The translations under genes and the position numbers were made by a program. From NCBI RefSeq assembly GCF_007625115.1, contig NZ_VMNH01000009.1, positions 166,572-230,571 of the forward strand: a stretch of 64,000 nucleotides of DNA. The letters run 5' to 3'. The notes below the pieces were generated by a model. The model was given only the letters and a program-made list of their open reading frames with translations, had not been told where the DNA came from and ran no database searches. This document shows positions 17,577-26,090 of this stretch, one piece after another (the first letter of the stretch is position 1; every line of letters begins with the position of its first letter). This DNA is from Sedimenticola selenatireducens (GTDB lineage: Bacteria; Pseudomonadota; Gammaproteobacteria; Chromatiales; Chromatiaceae).

Positions 17577-18422
17577 ATGCAACAGTGCGTAGCGAGCCGG
17601 AATATGCTGTCACACGGTGACTACGAGGCGTTTCAGAAGTTCTTAGAAGACGCCTGTGGGATTGTCTTGGGTGCTGGAAAAGAATATCTCGTCTCCAGTC
17701 GATTGGGTGGACTGATGCGGGAGTACGGCATTGCTACGGTGGGTGATCTCCTTAATCAGCTTAGCAGTGGAAGAAACCAGAAATTACGCACCAGTATCAT
17801 TGATGCCATGACCACCAACGAGACCTTCTGGTTTCGCGATATGTCCCACTTTCGTCTGCTACAAGATATGATCTGCCCGGAAATCAAGTCTCGTTCCGGT
17901 CGTTCAATCAGGATCTGGTCTGCGGCTTGCTCGTACGGTCAGGAGCCCTATAATCTCAGCATGGTGGTGCAGGATTACCAAAGGGCCAATCCGGGGGCTT
18001 TGCCCGGTGGTGCTGAGGTGATCGCTACTGACATCTCGTCTACTGTCCTTACGGAAGCGAAGAAGGGCATCTATTGTGGGATGTCGGCATCTCGCGGTTT
18101 GAGTATGGATCAGCAGAGCCGTTACTTTAAAGCCAATGGTGATTGCCTCGAAGTTAAGCCGGAGATCAGGCAGCGCGTCAGCTTCCGTGAACTTAACCTC
18201 ACCAAAGGTTACGAGATGATGGGCCGATTCGATGTCATTTTCTGTCGTAATGTACTGATCTATTTTTCCAGTGATCAGAAGCGGGATATCATTGCCCGTA
18301 TGGCCCGAGCCCTTAATCATGGCGGGTATCTGTTTCTTGGCTCAACCGAATCCTTAACCGCCCATACTGATCGATTTGAGATGGTCAGCAGCATGGGTGG
18401 CATCGCCTACCGCCTCAAATAA
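17577..18422 (+). CDS. cheR: Chemotaxis protein methyltransferase CheR
   Basis: Methylates glutamates on chemoreceptors with S-adenosylmethionine. The N-terminal helical domain (about 10-85, DYEAFQKFLEDACGI) and the methyltransferase domain are clear: TTNETFWFRD, WSAACSYGQEPYNLSM (canonical members have GEEPYSLAM), IATDIS, and FDVIFCRNVLIYF. Length 281 is normal. An alternative start at 17604 (MLSHGDYEAF) is as plausible as the ATG used. It lies 32 bases after cheV and probably shares its transcript. Confidence 0.94.
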   Translation: MQQCVASRNMLSHGDYEAFQKFLEDACGIVLGAGKEYLVSSRLGGLMREYGIATVGDLLNQLSSGRNQKLRTSIIDAMTTNETFWFRDMSHFRLLQDMICPEIKSRSGRSIRIWSAACSYGQEPYNLSMVVQDYQRANPGALPGGAEVIATDISSTVLTEAKKGIYCGMSASRGLSMDQQSRYFKANGDCLEVKPEIRQRVSFRELNLTKGYEMMGRFDVIFCRNVLIYFSSDQKRDIIARMARALNHGGYLFLGSTESLTAHTDRFEMVSSMGGIAYRLK

Positions 18423-18542
18423 TTTGCCGCTTTGTTTGTTTTACGGATATTTATTGCCGTTTTACCGGCTTTGGCTTGCCGCTTTAACATCCTGGCCCGC
18501 TTTTTCCTCTCGAAATATCAATAAAAACATCTAGATAGGAAG

Positions 18543-18560
18543 TTGGCACACAGTCTGCTT
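18543..18560 (+). promoter_or_regulatory. Sigma-54 promoter of the flgB operon
   Basis: TTGGCAC-ACAGT-CTGCTT, near the sigma-54 consensus TTGGCAC-N5-TTGCTT, with GG and GC 10 bases apart. It lies 34 bases before the flgB ATG. It should need a FleQ/FlrC-type activator, which is not in this window. Confidence 0.88.
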
Positions 18561-18593
18561 TATAGCTTTTGGGAAATACCAGGAAGCAGACTG

Positions 18594-18983
18594 ATGAAGC
18601 TAGACAAGACATTAGGGCTACATGCTCAATCGCTCCAACTACATGCACGGCGGGCCGAAGTGTTGGCGGGTAATATCGCCAATGCCGATACACCGGGATA
18701 CAAGGCAAGGGATTTTGATTTTCGTGAGATCTTGCGCCAGGAGCAGACGCCTTCGGTAACCGTTCGCACAACCCATCAAAACCATATTCCACTGGACAAT
18801 GGTGTCATCTCACCCAGTGAGATGGCCTACCGTATTCCCAGTCAGCCCAGTCTGGATGGCAATACTGTCGATAGTCAGCTTGAGCACACCGCGTATGCAG
18901 AAAATGCCATTCAGTATCAGACCAGTCTGAGATTTCTCAGTGGCACTATTCAAACCCTTAAGAAAGCCATAACGGGGCAATAA
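18594..18983 (+). CDS. flgB: Flagellar basal-body proximal rod protein FlgB
   Basis: Rod subunit at the base of the flagellar axis. The 129-residue protein has the rod signature ARRAEVLAGNIANADTPGYKARDFDF near the N-terminus and the typical C-terminal helix (NAIQYQTSLRFLSGTIQTLKKAI). The frame is open from 18543, but that stretch is the sigma-54 promoter; AGGAAG before the ATG at 18594 marks the true start. First gene of the run flgB to flgF. Confidence 0.96.
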   Translation: MKLDKTLGLHAQSLQLHARRAEVLAGNIANADTPGYKARDFDFREILRQEQTPSVTVRTTHQNHIPLDNGVISPSEMAYRIPSQPSLDGNTVDSQLEHTAYAENAIQYQTSLRFLSGTIQTLKKAITGQ

Positions 18984-18985
18984 TC

Positions 18986-19399
18986 ATGTCAATGTTCAAG
19001 ATATTTGATACCGCTGCTTCAGGCATGAGTGCGCAATCGCTGCGATTAAATACGGTAGCCAGCAATATGGCCAATGTAGATAGTGTCAGCAGCAGTATTG
19101 AAGAGACCTACAAGGCCAGGCAGCCGGTTTTTAGTGCGTTACTTAATCAGCTTAATCCCGATGAGCCCGCAGTGGGTGTACAGGTAAAGGGCGTGATTGA
19201 GAGTGAAGCGCCGCTGAATATGGAGTATGCCCCCAATCATCCGAAGGCGAATGAAGAGGGCTATATCTTTCGTCCCAACGTAAATGTCATGGAGGAGATG
19301 GCGAATATGATCTCCGCCTCGCGTTCATATCAAAGCAATGTCGAAGTGGTGAATACGGCCAAACAATTGATGGTCGCCACCCTGCGGTTAGGCGAATAA
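18986..19399 (+). CDS. flgC: Flagellar basal-body rod protein FlgC
   Basis: Proximal rod subunit. The 137 residues show the conserved start MFKIFDTAASGMSAQSLRLN, the ASNMANVDS motif, and the C-terminal MISASRSYQSNVEVVNTAKQLM. It begins two bases after flgB and is certainly cotranscribed. Confidence 0.97.
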   Translation: MSMFKIFDTAASGMSAQSLRLNTVASNMANVDSVSSSIEETYKARQPVFSALLNQLNPDEPAVGVQVKGVIESEAPLNMEYAPNHPKANEEGYIFRPNVNVMEEMANMISASRSYQSNVEVVNTAKQLMVATLRLGE

Positions 19400-19411
19400 A
19401 GGAGCAATCGA

Positions 19412-20095
19412 ATGAGTACAGTCAATGCAGCCAGCACTGATCAGTTATACCAGACGCTAGGGCTTTCCCGTGAGGTGGAGGCGAACAAGGATAATACCCA
19501 GTTACAAATGGAGGATTTTCTGGAATTGATGGTGACTGAATTAACCCATCAGGACCCCTTTAAGCCGATGGATAACAGCGAGCTGGCTACACAGATATCC
19601 CAGTTTGCGGCAGTTTCTGGTATCGATGAGTTGAACAACTCATTTTCGGGTTTTTCAGATTCGATGATTTCAGATCAGGCGCTGCAGGCGGCCAATCTGG
19701 TTGGGCGTAATGTTCTGGTGCCGGTCAATACCGGAAATCTGGAGTCCGGTGGCACCATTAAAGGTGTGGTCGGAATTACTGAATCGGCCAGTAATGTGAC
19801 CGTTCGGATCACTGATACAACGGGTGCCCTGGTTAAAGAGATTCCACTAGGTACACAATCCAAAGGTGAGGTGGACTTTACCTGGGATGGGTTGGATGAG
19901 AATGGTGATGCCGTTCCCGCAGGACAGTACCAAATTGAGGCGCAGGCTCAGGTAAATGGAGAAACAGTGACGCCCTACACTTTGATTGAAGCGAAAGTCA
20001 GTAGCGTAAGTATTGGTGGCGTAGGGCAGGGCTTAACCGTCAATCTGGCCGGCTTGGGGCCGGTATCATTTGAGTCTGTAGCAGAAATCCGCTGA
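19412..20095 (+). CDS. flgD: Flagellar hook assembly scaffold FlgD
   Basis: Capping scaffold that lets FlgE polymerise into the hook and is absent from the finished flagellum. The N-terminal motif MEDFLELMVTELTHQDPFKPMDN is diagnostic, and the C-terminal half has the FlgD Tudor/FnIII-like region (FTWDGLDENGDAVPAGQY). Length 227 is normal. GGAGCAATCG precedes the ATG. Confidence 0.97.
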   Translation: MSTVNAASTDQLYQTLGLSREVEANKDNTQLQMEDFLELMVTELTHQDPFKPMDNSELATQISQFAAVSGIDELNNSFSGFSDSMISDQALQAANLVGRNVLVPVNTGNLESGGTIKGVVGITESASNVTVRITDTTGALVKEIPLGTQSKGEVDFTWDGLDENGDAVPAGQYQIEAQAQVNGETVTPYTLIEAKVSSVSIGGVGQGLTVNLAGLGPVSFESVAEIR

Positions 20096-20116
20096 ATAAT
20101 TTAAAGGAGAAGAGAG

Positions 20117-21403
20117 ATGCCTTTTCGTATAGCACTTAGCGGACTTGATGCCGCATCAACTGACCTGCAGGTCACGGGCCATAACATTGCCAACTCTGCA
20201 ACGAATGGATTTAAACAGTCCCGCGCCGAGTTTGCTGATATTTACGCCACATCCATTCAGGATGTGAGTGCCACCGCGGCCGGTCGTGGTGTACGCGTCT
20301 CCCGCGTCGCCCAGCAGTTCAGTCAGGGTAATATCAACTTTACCGCTAGTAATTTAGACCTTGCCCTGAATGGTGAAGGTTTCTTCACGCTTCAAGATGC
20401 TGCGGGTAATGTCTCCTACACTCGAGCAGGTGCCCATACCGTAGATAGGGACGGCTATGTGGTTAATCACAATAATGATCGCTTACAGGTCTTTTCACCA
20501 ATAGGCAACAGCACGACCAATTTTAATACCGGTTCAACGACAGACTTGCAGTTGCCGACGCTCTCTGGTGCACCTTCCGCGACAACGGCAGCAACGGTGG
20601 CGGTTAATCTGGATGCCAGCGGCACAGCGACTGCAGCCGCGACACTGTTTGATCCAACAATCGCTACCTCGTATGACAGCTCAACCTCAACAACGGTATA
20701 TGATTCACTGGGCGCGGCCCATACCATGACCATGTTCTACCGGGAATCGGATACGGTAGCCAATCAATGGCATGTCTATACCACAGTGGATGGCAATATT
20801 GTCACGCCGACTACCAATTCAACTGCAGCTCCATCTTCTGCCACCTACCCGAGTGCAACAGTAAACTTCAGTACATCAGGTGCACTCACTACGGGCTCTG
20901 GTAGTGTCTCGGCCACCGGAACTATTGCCTACAACGCACTTCCTATCACTGGTGCTGCTGCGTTAAATCTTACATTTGATTACAACAGTACCACGCAGTT
21001 TGGTTCGGCATTTGCTGTCAATAACTTGACCCAGGATGGCTATGCAACGGGCCGACTGAGTGGCGTCGATATTGATAACTCTGGTGTGGTCTTTGCGCGT
21101 TTTACCAACGGTCAGTCCACAGGATTGGGCAAGGTCGCTCTGGCGAAATTTAATAATCCACAAGGTTTGCGGCAGTTAGGTGATACCAGCTGGGCGGAGA
21201 CTTTCTCTTCTGGCAATGTCCAGATGGGTGAGGCAGGCACCTCAAGTTTTGGTCTGATTCAGTCCGGTGGTCTGGAGAACTCCAACGTGGATATTGCTGA
21301 GCAGTTGGTCAACCTGATTACTGCGCAGCGTAATTACCAGGCGAATGCCCAAGTGATTACTACCGCTGACACGGTAACTCAAACGATTATCAATATACGT
21401 TAA
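20117..21403 (+). CDS. flgE: Flagellar hook protein FlgE
   Basis: Structural subunit of the hook. The N-terminal rod/hook signature (ALSGLDAASTDLQVTGHNIA, then NSATNGFKQSRAEF), the central variable region rich in Ser/Thr/Ala, and the C-terminal SGGLENSNVDIAEQLVNLI with TAQRNYQANAQVI are all present. Length 428 is normal. AAAGGAGAAGAGAG precedes the ATG. Two stem-loops follow before flgF. Confidence 0.97.
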   Translation: MPFRIALSGLDAASTDLQVTGHNIANSATNGFKQSRAEFADIYATSIQDVSATAAGRGVRVSRVAQQFSQGNINFTASNLDLALNGEGFFTLQDAAGNVSYTRAGAHTVDRDGYVVNHNNDRLQVFSPIGNSTTNFNTGSTTDLQLPTLSGAPSATTAATVAVNLDASGTATAAATLFDPTIATSYDSSTSTTVYDSLGAAHTMTMFYRESDTVANQWHVYTTVDGNIVTPTTNSTAAPSSATYPSATVNFSTSGALTTGSGSVSATGTIAYNALPITGAAALNLTFDYNSTTQFGSAFAVNNLTQDGYATGRLSGVDIDNSGVVFARFTNGQSTGLGKVALAKFNNPQGLRQLGDTSWAETFSSGNVQMGEAGTSSFGLIQSGGLENSNVDIAEQLVNLITAQRNYQANAQVITTADTVTQTIINIR

Positions 21404-21410
21404 GACTAGT

Positions 21411-21459
21411 GGATTGGAATGAATTTATTCCAATCCAGGTGATTCACCAATAGTGGTGA
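21411..21459 (+). other. Two stem-loops between flgE and flgF
   Basis: The first is a perfect 10-bp stem (GGATTGGAAT, loop GAATTT) at 21411-21436. The second is a 6-bp stem, TCACCA-ATAG-TGGTGA, at 21444-21459. Neither has a T-run. They may protect the mRNA 3' end after the abundant hook protein or lower readthrough into flgF. No promoter is visible in this 74-base gap. Confidence 0.5.
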
Positions 21460-21477
21460 TTCATACAGGAGAAGATA

Positions 21478-22218
21478 ATGGATCGCATGCTTTTCGTTGC
21501 CATGAGTGGTGCTAAAGAGACCATGCTTGCTCAGTCAAGTAACAGTAATAATCTGGCCAATGCGACCACGCCTGGTTTCCTGGCCGATTTGCAGCAGTTT
21601 CGCAGTATGCCGGTATTTGGGGATGGCTATCCGACCCGGGTCTATGGCATGAGTGAACGGCCCGGTACGGATTTCAAACACGGTGCCGTTGTCCATACCG
21701 GGCGTGATCTGGATATGGCGATCAACGGTGATGGCTGGTTTGCTGTTCAATCCCTGGATGGGAGTGAGGCTTACACCCGGCGTGGAGATTTGAAGGTTGA
21801 TGCCAATGGCTTGCTCACAACCGGCAATGGTTTGCCGGTAATCGGCAACGGCGGACCGATTGCCATCCCTCCTTCTGAAAAAATCGATATTGCATCAGAC
21901 GGTACGATCTCAATTCGTCCACTCGGACAGGGGGCGGCGGAGCTGGCAGAGATCGACAGAATCAAGATGGTTGCACCCTCCCTGGATATGATGGAGAAAG
22001 GCGGTGATGGTCTGATGCGCCAGCGTGATGGCCAGCCATTGGAGGCAGAGGCTGAGATTCAGCTGGTCACTGGATCGTTGGAGAGCAGTAATGTCAACAT
22101 TGTTGATTCCATGGTGGACATGATCGACTTTGCTCGTCGCTTTGAGATGCAGGTAAAGATGATGAAGACTGCAGAGCAGACGGATGAATCATCCGCCAGC
22201 ATCATGCGAATGGGTTGA
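21478..22218 (+). CDS. flgF: Flagellar basal-body rod protein FlgF
   Basis: Proximal rod subunit of 246 residues. It has the N-terminal rod motif (SGAKETMLAQSSNSNNLANATTPG in split form), GRDLDMAINGDGWFAVQ, and the C-terminal [28 protein letters not shown] lies directly before the ATG. It probably depends on readthrough from flgBCDE. Confidence 0.96.
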   Translation: MDRMLFVAMSGAKETMLAQSSNSNNLANATTPGFLADLQQFRSMPVFGDGYPTRVYGMSERPGTDFKHGAVVHTGRDLDMAINGDGWFAVQSLDGSEAYTRRGDLKVDANGLLTTGNGLPVIGNGGPIAIPPSEKIDIASDGTISIRPLGQGAAELAEIDRIKMVAPSLDMMEKGGDGLMRQRDGQPLEAEAEIQLVTGSLESSNVNIVDSMVDMIDFARRFEMQVKMMKTAEQTDESSASIMRMG

Positions 22219-22223
22219 TGAAG

Positions 22224-22240
22224 TTGGCAAGCGGATTGCA
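22224..22240 (+). promoter_or_regulatory. Sigma-54 promoter of flgG
   Basis: TTGGCAA-GCGGA-TTGCA, with GG and GC 10 bases apart and a perfect -12 TTGCA. It starts six bases after the flgF stop and ends 43 bases before flgG. It gives flgGHIJ a promoter of their own. Confidence 0.82.
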
Positions 22241-22283
22241 ATGATATTTTTGAGTAATTTGATTGAGTAGAGGATGACGCACT

Positions 22284-23069
22284 ATGTACCCGGCACTCTG
22301 GATCGCAAAAACAGGATTGGATGCACAACAGACCCGCATGTCTGTGATATCGAACAACCTCTCCAATGTCAGTACCACTGGCTTTAAGCGGGACCGTGCC
22401 TCATTTGAGGACCTGATCTATCAGAATGTCCGCCAAGTGGGGGCGCAATCGTCGCAGGACACCCAGCTGCCATCCGGCCTGGCATTAGGTACCGGTGTTC
22501 GCACGGTGGCGACACAGAAACTGCATACGCAAGGCAATATCATGCAGACCGGTAACTCATTTGATATTGCGATCCAAGGACGTGGTTTTTTTCAGGTTTT
22601 GCATCCCGATGGTTCTATTGTCTACACCCGCGATGGTTCGTTTGGTTTGAGTGCGGATGGCCAGATTGTCGATAACAATGGCTATGCATTGGAGCCGGCG
22701 ATTACCGTGCCTGCGAATACCCTCAGTGTCACGATTGGTACAGATGGTGTGGTCTCTGCACTGGTGTCTGGCAATAGTACACCGACTCAAATTGGTAGTA
22801 TTGAACTGGCCGATTTTATTAACCCAACAGGACTTGCCGCAGTGGGTCAAAACCTGTTCCGCGAAACGGCTGCCAGCGGAACTGTGACTACGGCCTCACC
22901 CGGTGTTGACGGTGTCGGTACAGTGGTTCAGGGCTCACTCGAGAGTTCGAACGTGAATGTGGTTGAAGAGATGGTGAATATGATCGAGACCCAGCGGGCC
23001 TATGAAATGAATTCCAAGGCAATCTCTACGACCGATGATATGTTGGCCTATGTGAGCAATCAGCTTTAA
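22284..23069 (+). CDS. flgG: Flagellar distal rod protein FlgG
   Basis: Distal rod subunit that links the proximal rod to the hook. The 261 residues begin with [20 protein letters not shown] and [20 protein letters not shown], have [16 protein letters not shown], and end with [20 protein letters not shown] and [11 protein letters not shown]. First gene after the internal sigma-54 site; GAGGATG precedes the ATG at slightly long spacing. Confidence 0.97.
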   Translation: MYPALWIAKTGLDAQQTRMSVISNNLSNVSTTGFKRDRASFEDLIYQNVRQVGAQSSQDTQLPSGLALGTGVRTVATQKLHTQGNIMQTGNSFDIAIQGRGFFQVLHPDGSIVYTRDGSFGLSADGQIVDNNGYALEPAITVPANTLSVTIGTDGVVSALVSGNSTPTQIGSIELADFINPTGLAAVGQNLFRETAASGTVTTASPGVDGVGTVVQGSLESSNVNVVEEMVNMIETQRAYEMNSKAISTTDDMLAYVSNQL

Positions 23070-23082
23070 GCAGGTGATTGAA

Positions 23083-23793
23083 ATGACGAATCGGCTTTTT
23101 TCTCTTTTGATGTTGGCCCTGATTGCGGCTGGATTAGCGGGATGTCAGTCCGCACCGGTACGTGATCCTGCCTATGCACCGATGCGTCCTGTTATACCCC
23201 CTCCCGCACCGATGGGTAATGGATCTATCTATCAGGCGGGTTATGAGCGTAGCTGGTTTGAGGATATGCGCGCGCGGCGTGTCGGTGACATGCTGACCAT
23301 TAAGTTAGCTGAAAAGACTGATGCCAAGAAAAAGGCCACCACGGCGGTCAAGAAATCTAACAGTAACAGTGTCACCAATCCGACCATCCTGGGCAGTACC
23401 CCTCAATTCAATGCGCCCGGTCTTCTACCACTTGCCAGTAATAACAACAACAATCTGGGTTTTTCGTTGGAGTCTGAGCACGATTTTTCGGGTGAGGGCG
23501 ACAGTGCGCAGAATAATGAACTGACCGGAGATGTGACCGTTACGGTAATTGAGGTTTTGCCCAACGGCTATCTGATGGTCAGAGGTGAAAAACGTATTGG
23601 CATTAATCAGGGCAATGAGTATGTGAAGGTCTCGGGTATTGTGCGCCCGGCAGATATTGATTCGACTAATACCGTGCTTTCAACCCGGCTCGCTGATCCC
23701 ACCATTGTCTATAAAGGTGATGGTGCTGTTGCTGATTCTAATGTGATGGGCTGGTTTGCAAAATTCTTTATCAGCGCCCTGTTCCCCTTCTAG
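23083..23793 (+). CDS. flgH: Flagellar L-ring lipoprotein FlgH
   Basis: Outer-membrane ring subunit. A lipoprotein signal peptide ends in the lipobox LAGC (from LIAAGLAGCQ), and the YERSWFEDMRARRVGDMLTI core and C-terminal VVRPADIDSTNTV-type segment follow. A GTG at 23074 is in frame, but AGCAGG is spaced for the ATG at 23083. Length 236 is normal. flgI begins nine bases or fewer after its stop. Confidence 0.95.
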   Translation: MTNRLFSLLMLALIAAGLAGCQSAPVRDPAYAPMRPVIPPPAPMGNGSIYQAGYERSWFEDMRARRVGDMLTIKLAEKTDAKKKATTAVKKSNSNSVTNPTILGSTPQFNAPGLLPLASNNNNNLGFSLESEHDFSGEGDSAQNNELTGDVTVTVIEVLPNGYLMVRGEKRIGINQGNEYVKVSGIVRPADIDSTNTVLSTRLADPTIVYKGDGAVADSNVMGWFAKFFISALFPF

Positions 23794-23802
23794 GTGAAAA
23801 TG

Positions 23803-24957
23803 ATGAAACAGATTACAACATTTAACGCGGTTCAGATCGGACTGACGACTCATCGGGTGAGTATGATCGTGAGTCTGCTGTTGTTACTGTTTTTTGCGGC
23901 GGGAACAGCACATGCTGAGCGAATTAAAGATCTGGCTTCTATTGCCGGTGTGCGTTCCAACCAATTGCTCGGTTATGGCTTGGTAGTTGGATTGAATGGT
24001 ACGGGTGACAAGAGCAGCGCTGCTCCCTTTACTGAGCAGAGCCTGAAAAGCATGCTGAATCAGTTAGGTATCGTGGTGCCGCCAGGAACCCAGATTAAAC
24101 CCAAGAATGTGGCTGCCGTAACGATTCATGCAGACCTTCCGGCCTTTGCTAAGCCAGGCCAGAAGATTGATATCACTGTTTCATCCATAGGAGATGCCAA
24201 AAGTCTCCGGGGCGGTTCGCTGTTGATGTCACCACTCAAGGGTGCTGACGGCAAGGTCTACGCCATTGCACAAGGCAATTTGGTGGTGGGTGGCTTGAGT
24301 GCTTCAGGTGCTGACGGCTCAAACATTACCATTAACATCCCCAGTGTCGGCCGCATACCCAATGGTGCAACCGTTGAGCGTACGGTGGCCTCTGGTTTTC
24401 ATCAAGGCAACTACTTGACACTGAATCTGCATGAAGGTGATTTCACTACGGCCAAGCGCGTTGTGGATGCCGTCAATCAAGCGATAGGGCCGGGTATGGC
24501 CAAGGCGATTGATTCAACCTCTGTACGGGTCAATACGCCCTCCGATCTGGGACAGCGCGTCTCTTTTGTTTCGCTGATTGAGAATCTGCCGGTGAATCCT
24601 GGTGAGACCGCCGCCAAGGTGATCGTTAATTCACGCACGGGAACGGTCGTCATCAGTAATCAAGTACAGGTCTCTCCTGCGGCCGTTTCACACGGTAGTC
24701 TGACGGTCACTATCAGCGAGAACGCTGAAGTTTCTCAACCCGGTGCTTTTTCAGGTGGTACGACTGCGGTCGTTCCCCGTACTGATGTGAATGTGGCTGA
24801 AGGTGGTAGCCGGATGTTCCTGTTTAATCCGGGTGTCTCACTCAATGAAGTGGTACGTGCTGTGAACCAGGTAGGTGCCGCACCTTCTGATCTGGTGGCC
24901 ATTCTGGAGGCTTTGAAACAGGCTGGTGCTCTTAAAGCCGAGCTGGTCATCATCTGA
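23803..24957 (+). CDS. flgI: Flagellar P-ring protein FlgI
   Basis: Periplasmic ring around the rod. A signal peptide ([16 protein letters not shown], cleavage after AHA) is followed by the highly conserved [20 protein letters not shown] and [11 protein letters not shown] block, and the C-terminus [26 protein letters not shown] fits the ATG at 23803; GTG at 23794 and ATG at 23800 are alternatives that add three residues or fewer. The long n-region before the hydrophobic core is somewhat unusual. FlgA, the chaperone, is encoded at 15.7 kb. Confidence 0.95.
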   Translation: MKQITTFNAVQIGLTTHRVSMIVSLLLLLFFAAGTAHAERIKDLASIAGVRSNQLLGYGLVVGLNGTGDKSSAAPFTEQSLKSMLNQLGIVVPPGTQIKPKNVAAVTIHADLPAFAKPGQKIDITVSSIGDAKSLRGGSLLMSPLKGADGKVYAIAQGNLVVGGLSASGADGSNITINIPSVGRIPNGATVERTVASGFHQGNYLTLNLHEGDFTTAKRVVDAVNQAIGPGMAKAIDSTSVRVNTPSDLGQRVSFVSLIENLPVNPGETAAKVIVNSRTGTVVISNQVQVSPAAVSHGSLTVTISENAEVSQPGAFSGGTTAVVPRTDVNVAEGGSRMFLFNPGVSLNEVVRAVNQVGAAPSDLVAILEALKQAGALKAELVII

Positions 24958-25922
24958 TGGATATGGCCAACGCCTCAATCTACACCAGTATGGAGGGCCT
25001 GACCGCGCTTAAGGCGCGGGCATCGAAGGATGCAAAGGGCTCGCTGGATGAGGTGGCGAAACAATTTGAATCGTTGTTTGTACAACAGATGTTGAAGAGT
25101 ATGCGACAGGCGGGGTTGGGTGAAGGGTTGATGGACAATGACCAGAGCCTCTTTTATCGCGATATGTACGATCAGCAGCTGGCCATCCACCTTTCAGAGA
25201 GTGGTGGTATGGGATTGGCCGATGTCATCAAAAGACAATTAGGTGATGCAGAGCCAGGTGAGCGTGCTGGCTCATCCATGCCTGTTAAATCGATTGAGGA
25301 TTATCAGCGTCTGGCTATGGCGATAAGGCTGTATCAGCCAGGCGTATCCGGCGACAGTGCAGATGTTGCTGAGTCGCCAAAGGTTGTTGCTACAGACAAT
25401 AATCGACCGGATCCCAATCACTGGAGCCGAGATGAATTTGTTGAGCAGCTTTGGCCATGGGCTATCGAAGCGGCGGGTCTTCTCGGTTTAAAGCCCCAGG
25501 CCTTGGTGGCACAGGCCGCATTGGAAACGGGTTGGGGTAAACATTTGATCCGCAGTGCAGATGGTAGTCCTGCAAATAATCTATTTGGTATCAAAGCCGA
25601 TCAACGGTGGGATGGCGATCGCGTCAGTGTCAGTACGCTGGAATATGATCAAGGAACAGCCGTGAAAAAGCGTGCCGCTTTCAGATCCTATGAATCGCTT
25701 CGTGACAGTTTTCATGATTATGTGGATTTTCTTCAATCCAATCCACGCTATGACAAAGCGCTTGAATCGACCGCAGATAGTGCGTCTTATTTCACGGCGT
25801 TGCAGCGTGCCGGTTACGCTACGGATCCGGAATATGCGAATAAAATCAATGCTGTAATGAATGGCGCGGAGATGACGCGCGCATTGGAAAGACTCAAGCT
25901 CGAAGCTGATCAGCCGATATAG
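24957..25922 (+). CDS. flgJ: Flagellar rod cap and muramidase FlgJ
   Basis: Two-domain protein of 321 residues. Residues about 10-100 are the rod-cap domain (DEVAKQFESLFVQQMLKSMR); residues about 158-320 are a GH73 glucosaminidase that opens peptidoglycan for the rod, with Glu190 of QAALETGWGKH as the likely catalytic acid and NLFGIKAD following. Its ATG shares one base with the flgI stop (TGATG). A possible sigma-28 promoter for flgKL lies inside its last codons. Confidence 0.96.
   Translation: MDMANASIYTSMEGLTALKARASKDAKGSLDEVAKQFESLFVQQMLKSMRQAGLGEGLMDNDQSLFYRDMYDQQLAIHLSESGGMGLADVIKRQLGDAEPGERAGSSMPVKSIEDYQRLAMAIRLYQPGVSGDSADVAESPKVVATDNNRPDPNHWSRDEFVEQLWPWAIEAAGLLGLKPQALVAQAALETGWGKHLIRSADGSPANNLFGIKADQRWDGDRVSVSTLEYDQGTAVKKRAAFRSYESLRDSFHDYVDFLQSNPRYDKALESTADSASYFTALQRAGYATDPEYANKINAVMNGAEMTRALERLKLEADQPI
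25894..25920 (+). promoter_or_regulatory. Possible sigma-28 promoter of flgKL
   Basis: TCAAGCTC-N11-GCCGATAT at the 3' end of flgJ. The -10 matches seven of eight consensus bases, the -35 five of eight, and the gap is exact. In enteric bacteria flgKL also has a FliA promoter upstream. It is 170 bases from flgK, with a repeat in between. Confidence 0.45.
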
Positions 25923-25932
25923 TGATAAGGGA

Positions 25933-25975
25933 TAGGGCGCCTCACAGGCGCCGCTTGGCGGGCATAGCCCGCCCT
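25933..25975. repeat. REP-like twin-hairpin repeat, copy A
   Basis: Two adjacent perfect hairpins, GGCGCCT-CAC-AGGCGCC and GGCGGGC-ATA-GCCCGCC, inside outer arms AGGGC/GCCCT. It differs at only three positions over 41 bases from the copy at 29334. It lies between flgJ and flgK and may act on the mRNA as a processing or stabilising structure. Confidence 0.8.
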
Positions 25976-26090
25976 CTGATGAATAAAGTCAGTTGCAGGA
26001 AAGGTGGAGGAGGGACGTGGCAACCTATCCTCCGGGCTACAAATGGTATGAACGGTTTTTCCGTGTAAAAGCCGCAAACAGGACAGACAA

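Noticed and set aside
18543..18593. N-terminal extension of flgB from a TTG codon
   Set aside because: These bases are the sigma-54 promoter and its spacer; the ATG at 18594 has a good Shine-Dalgarno sequence.
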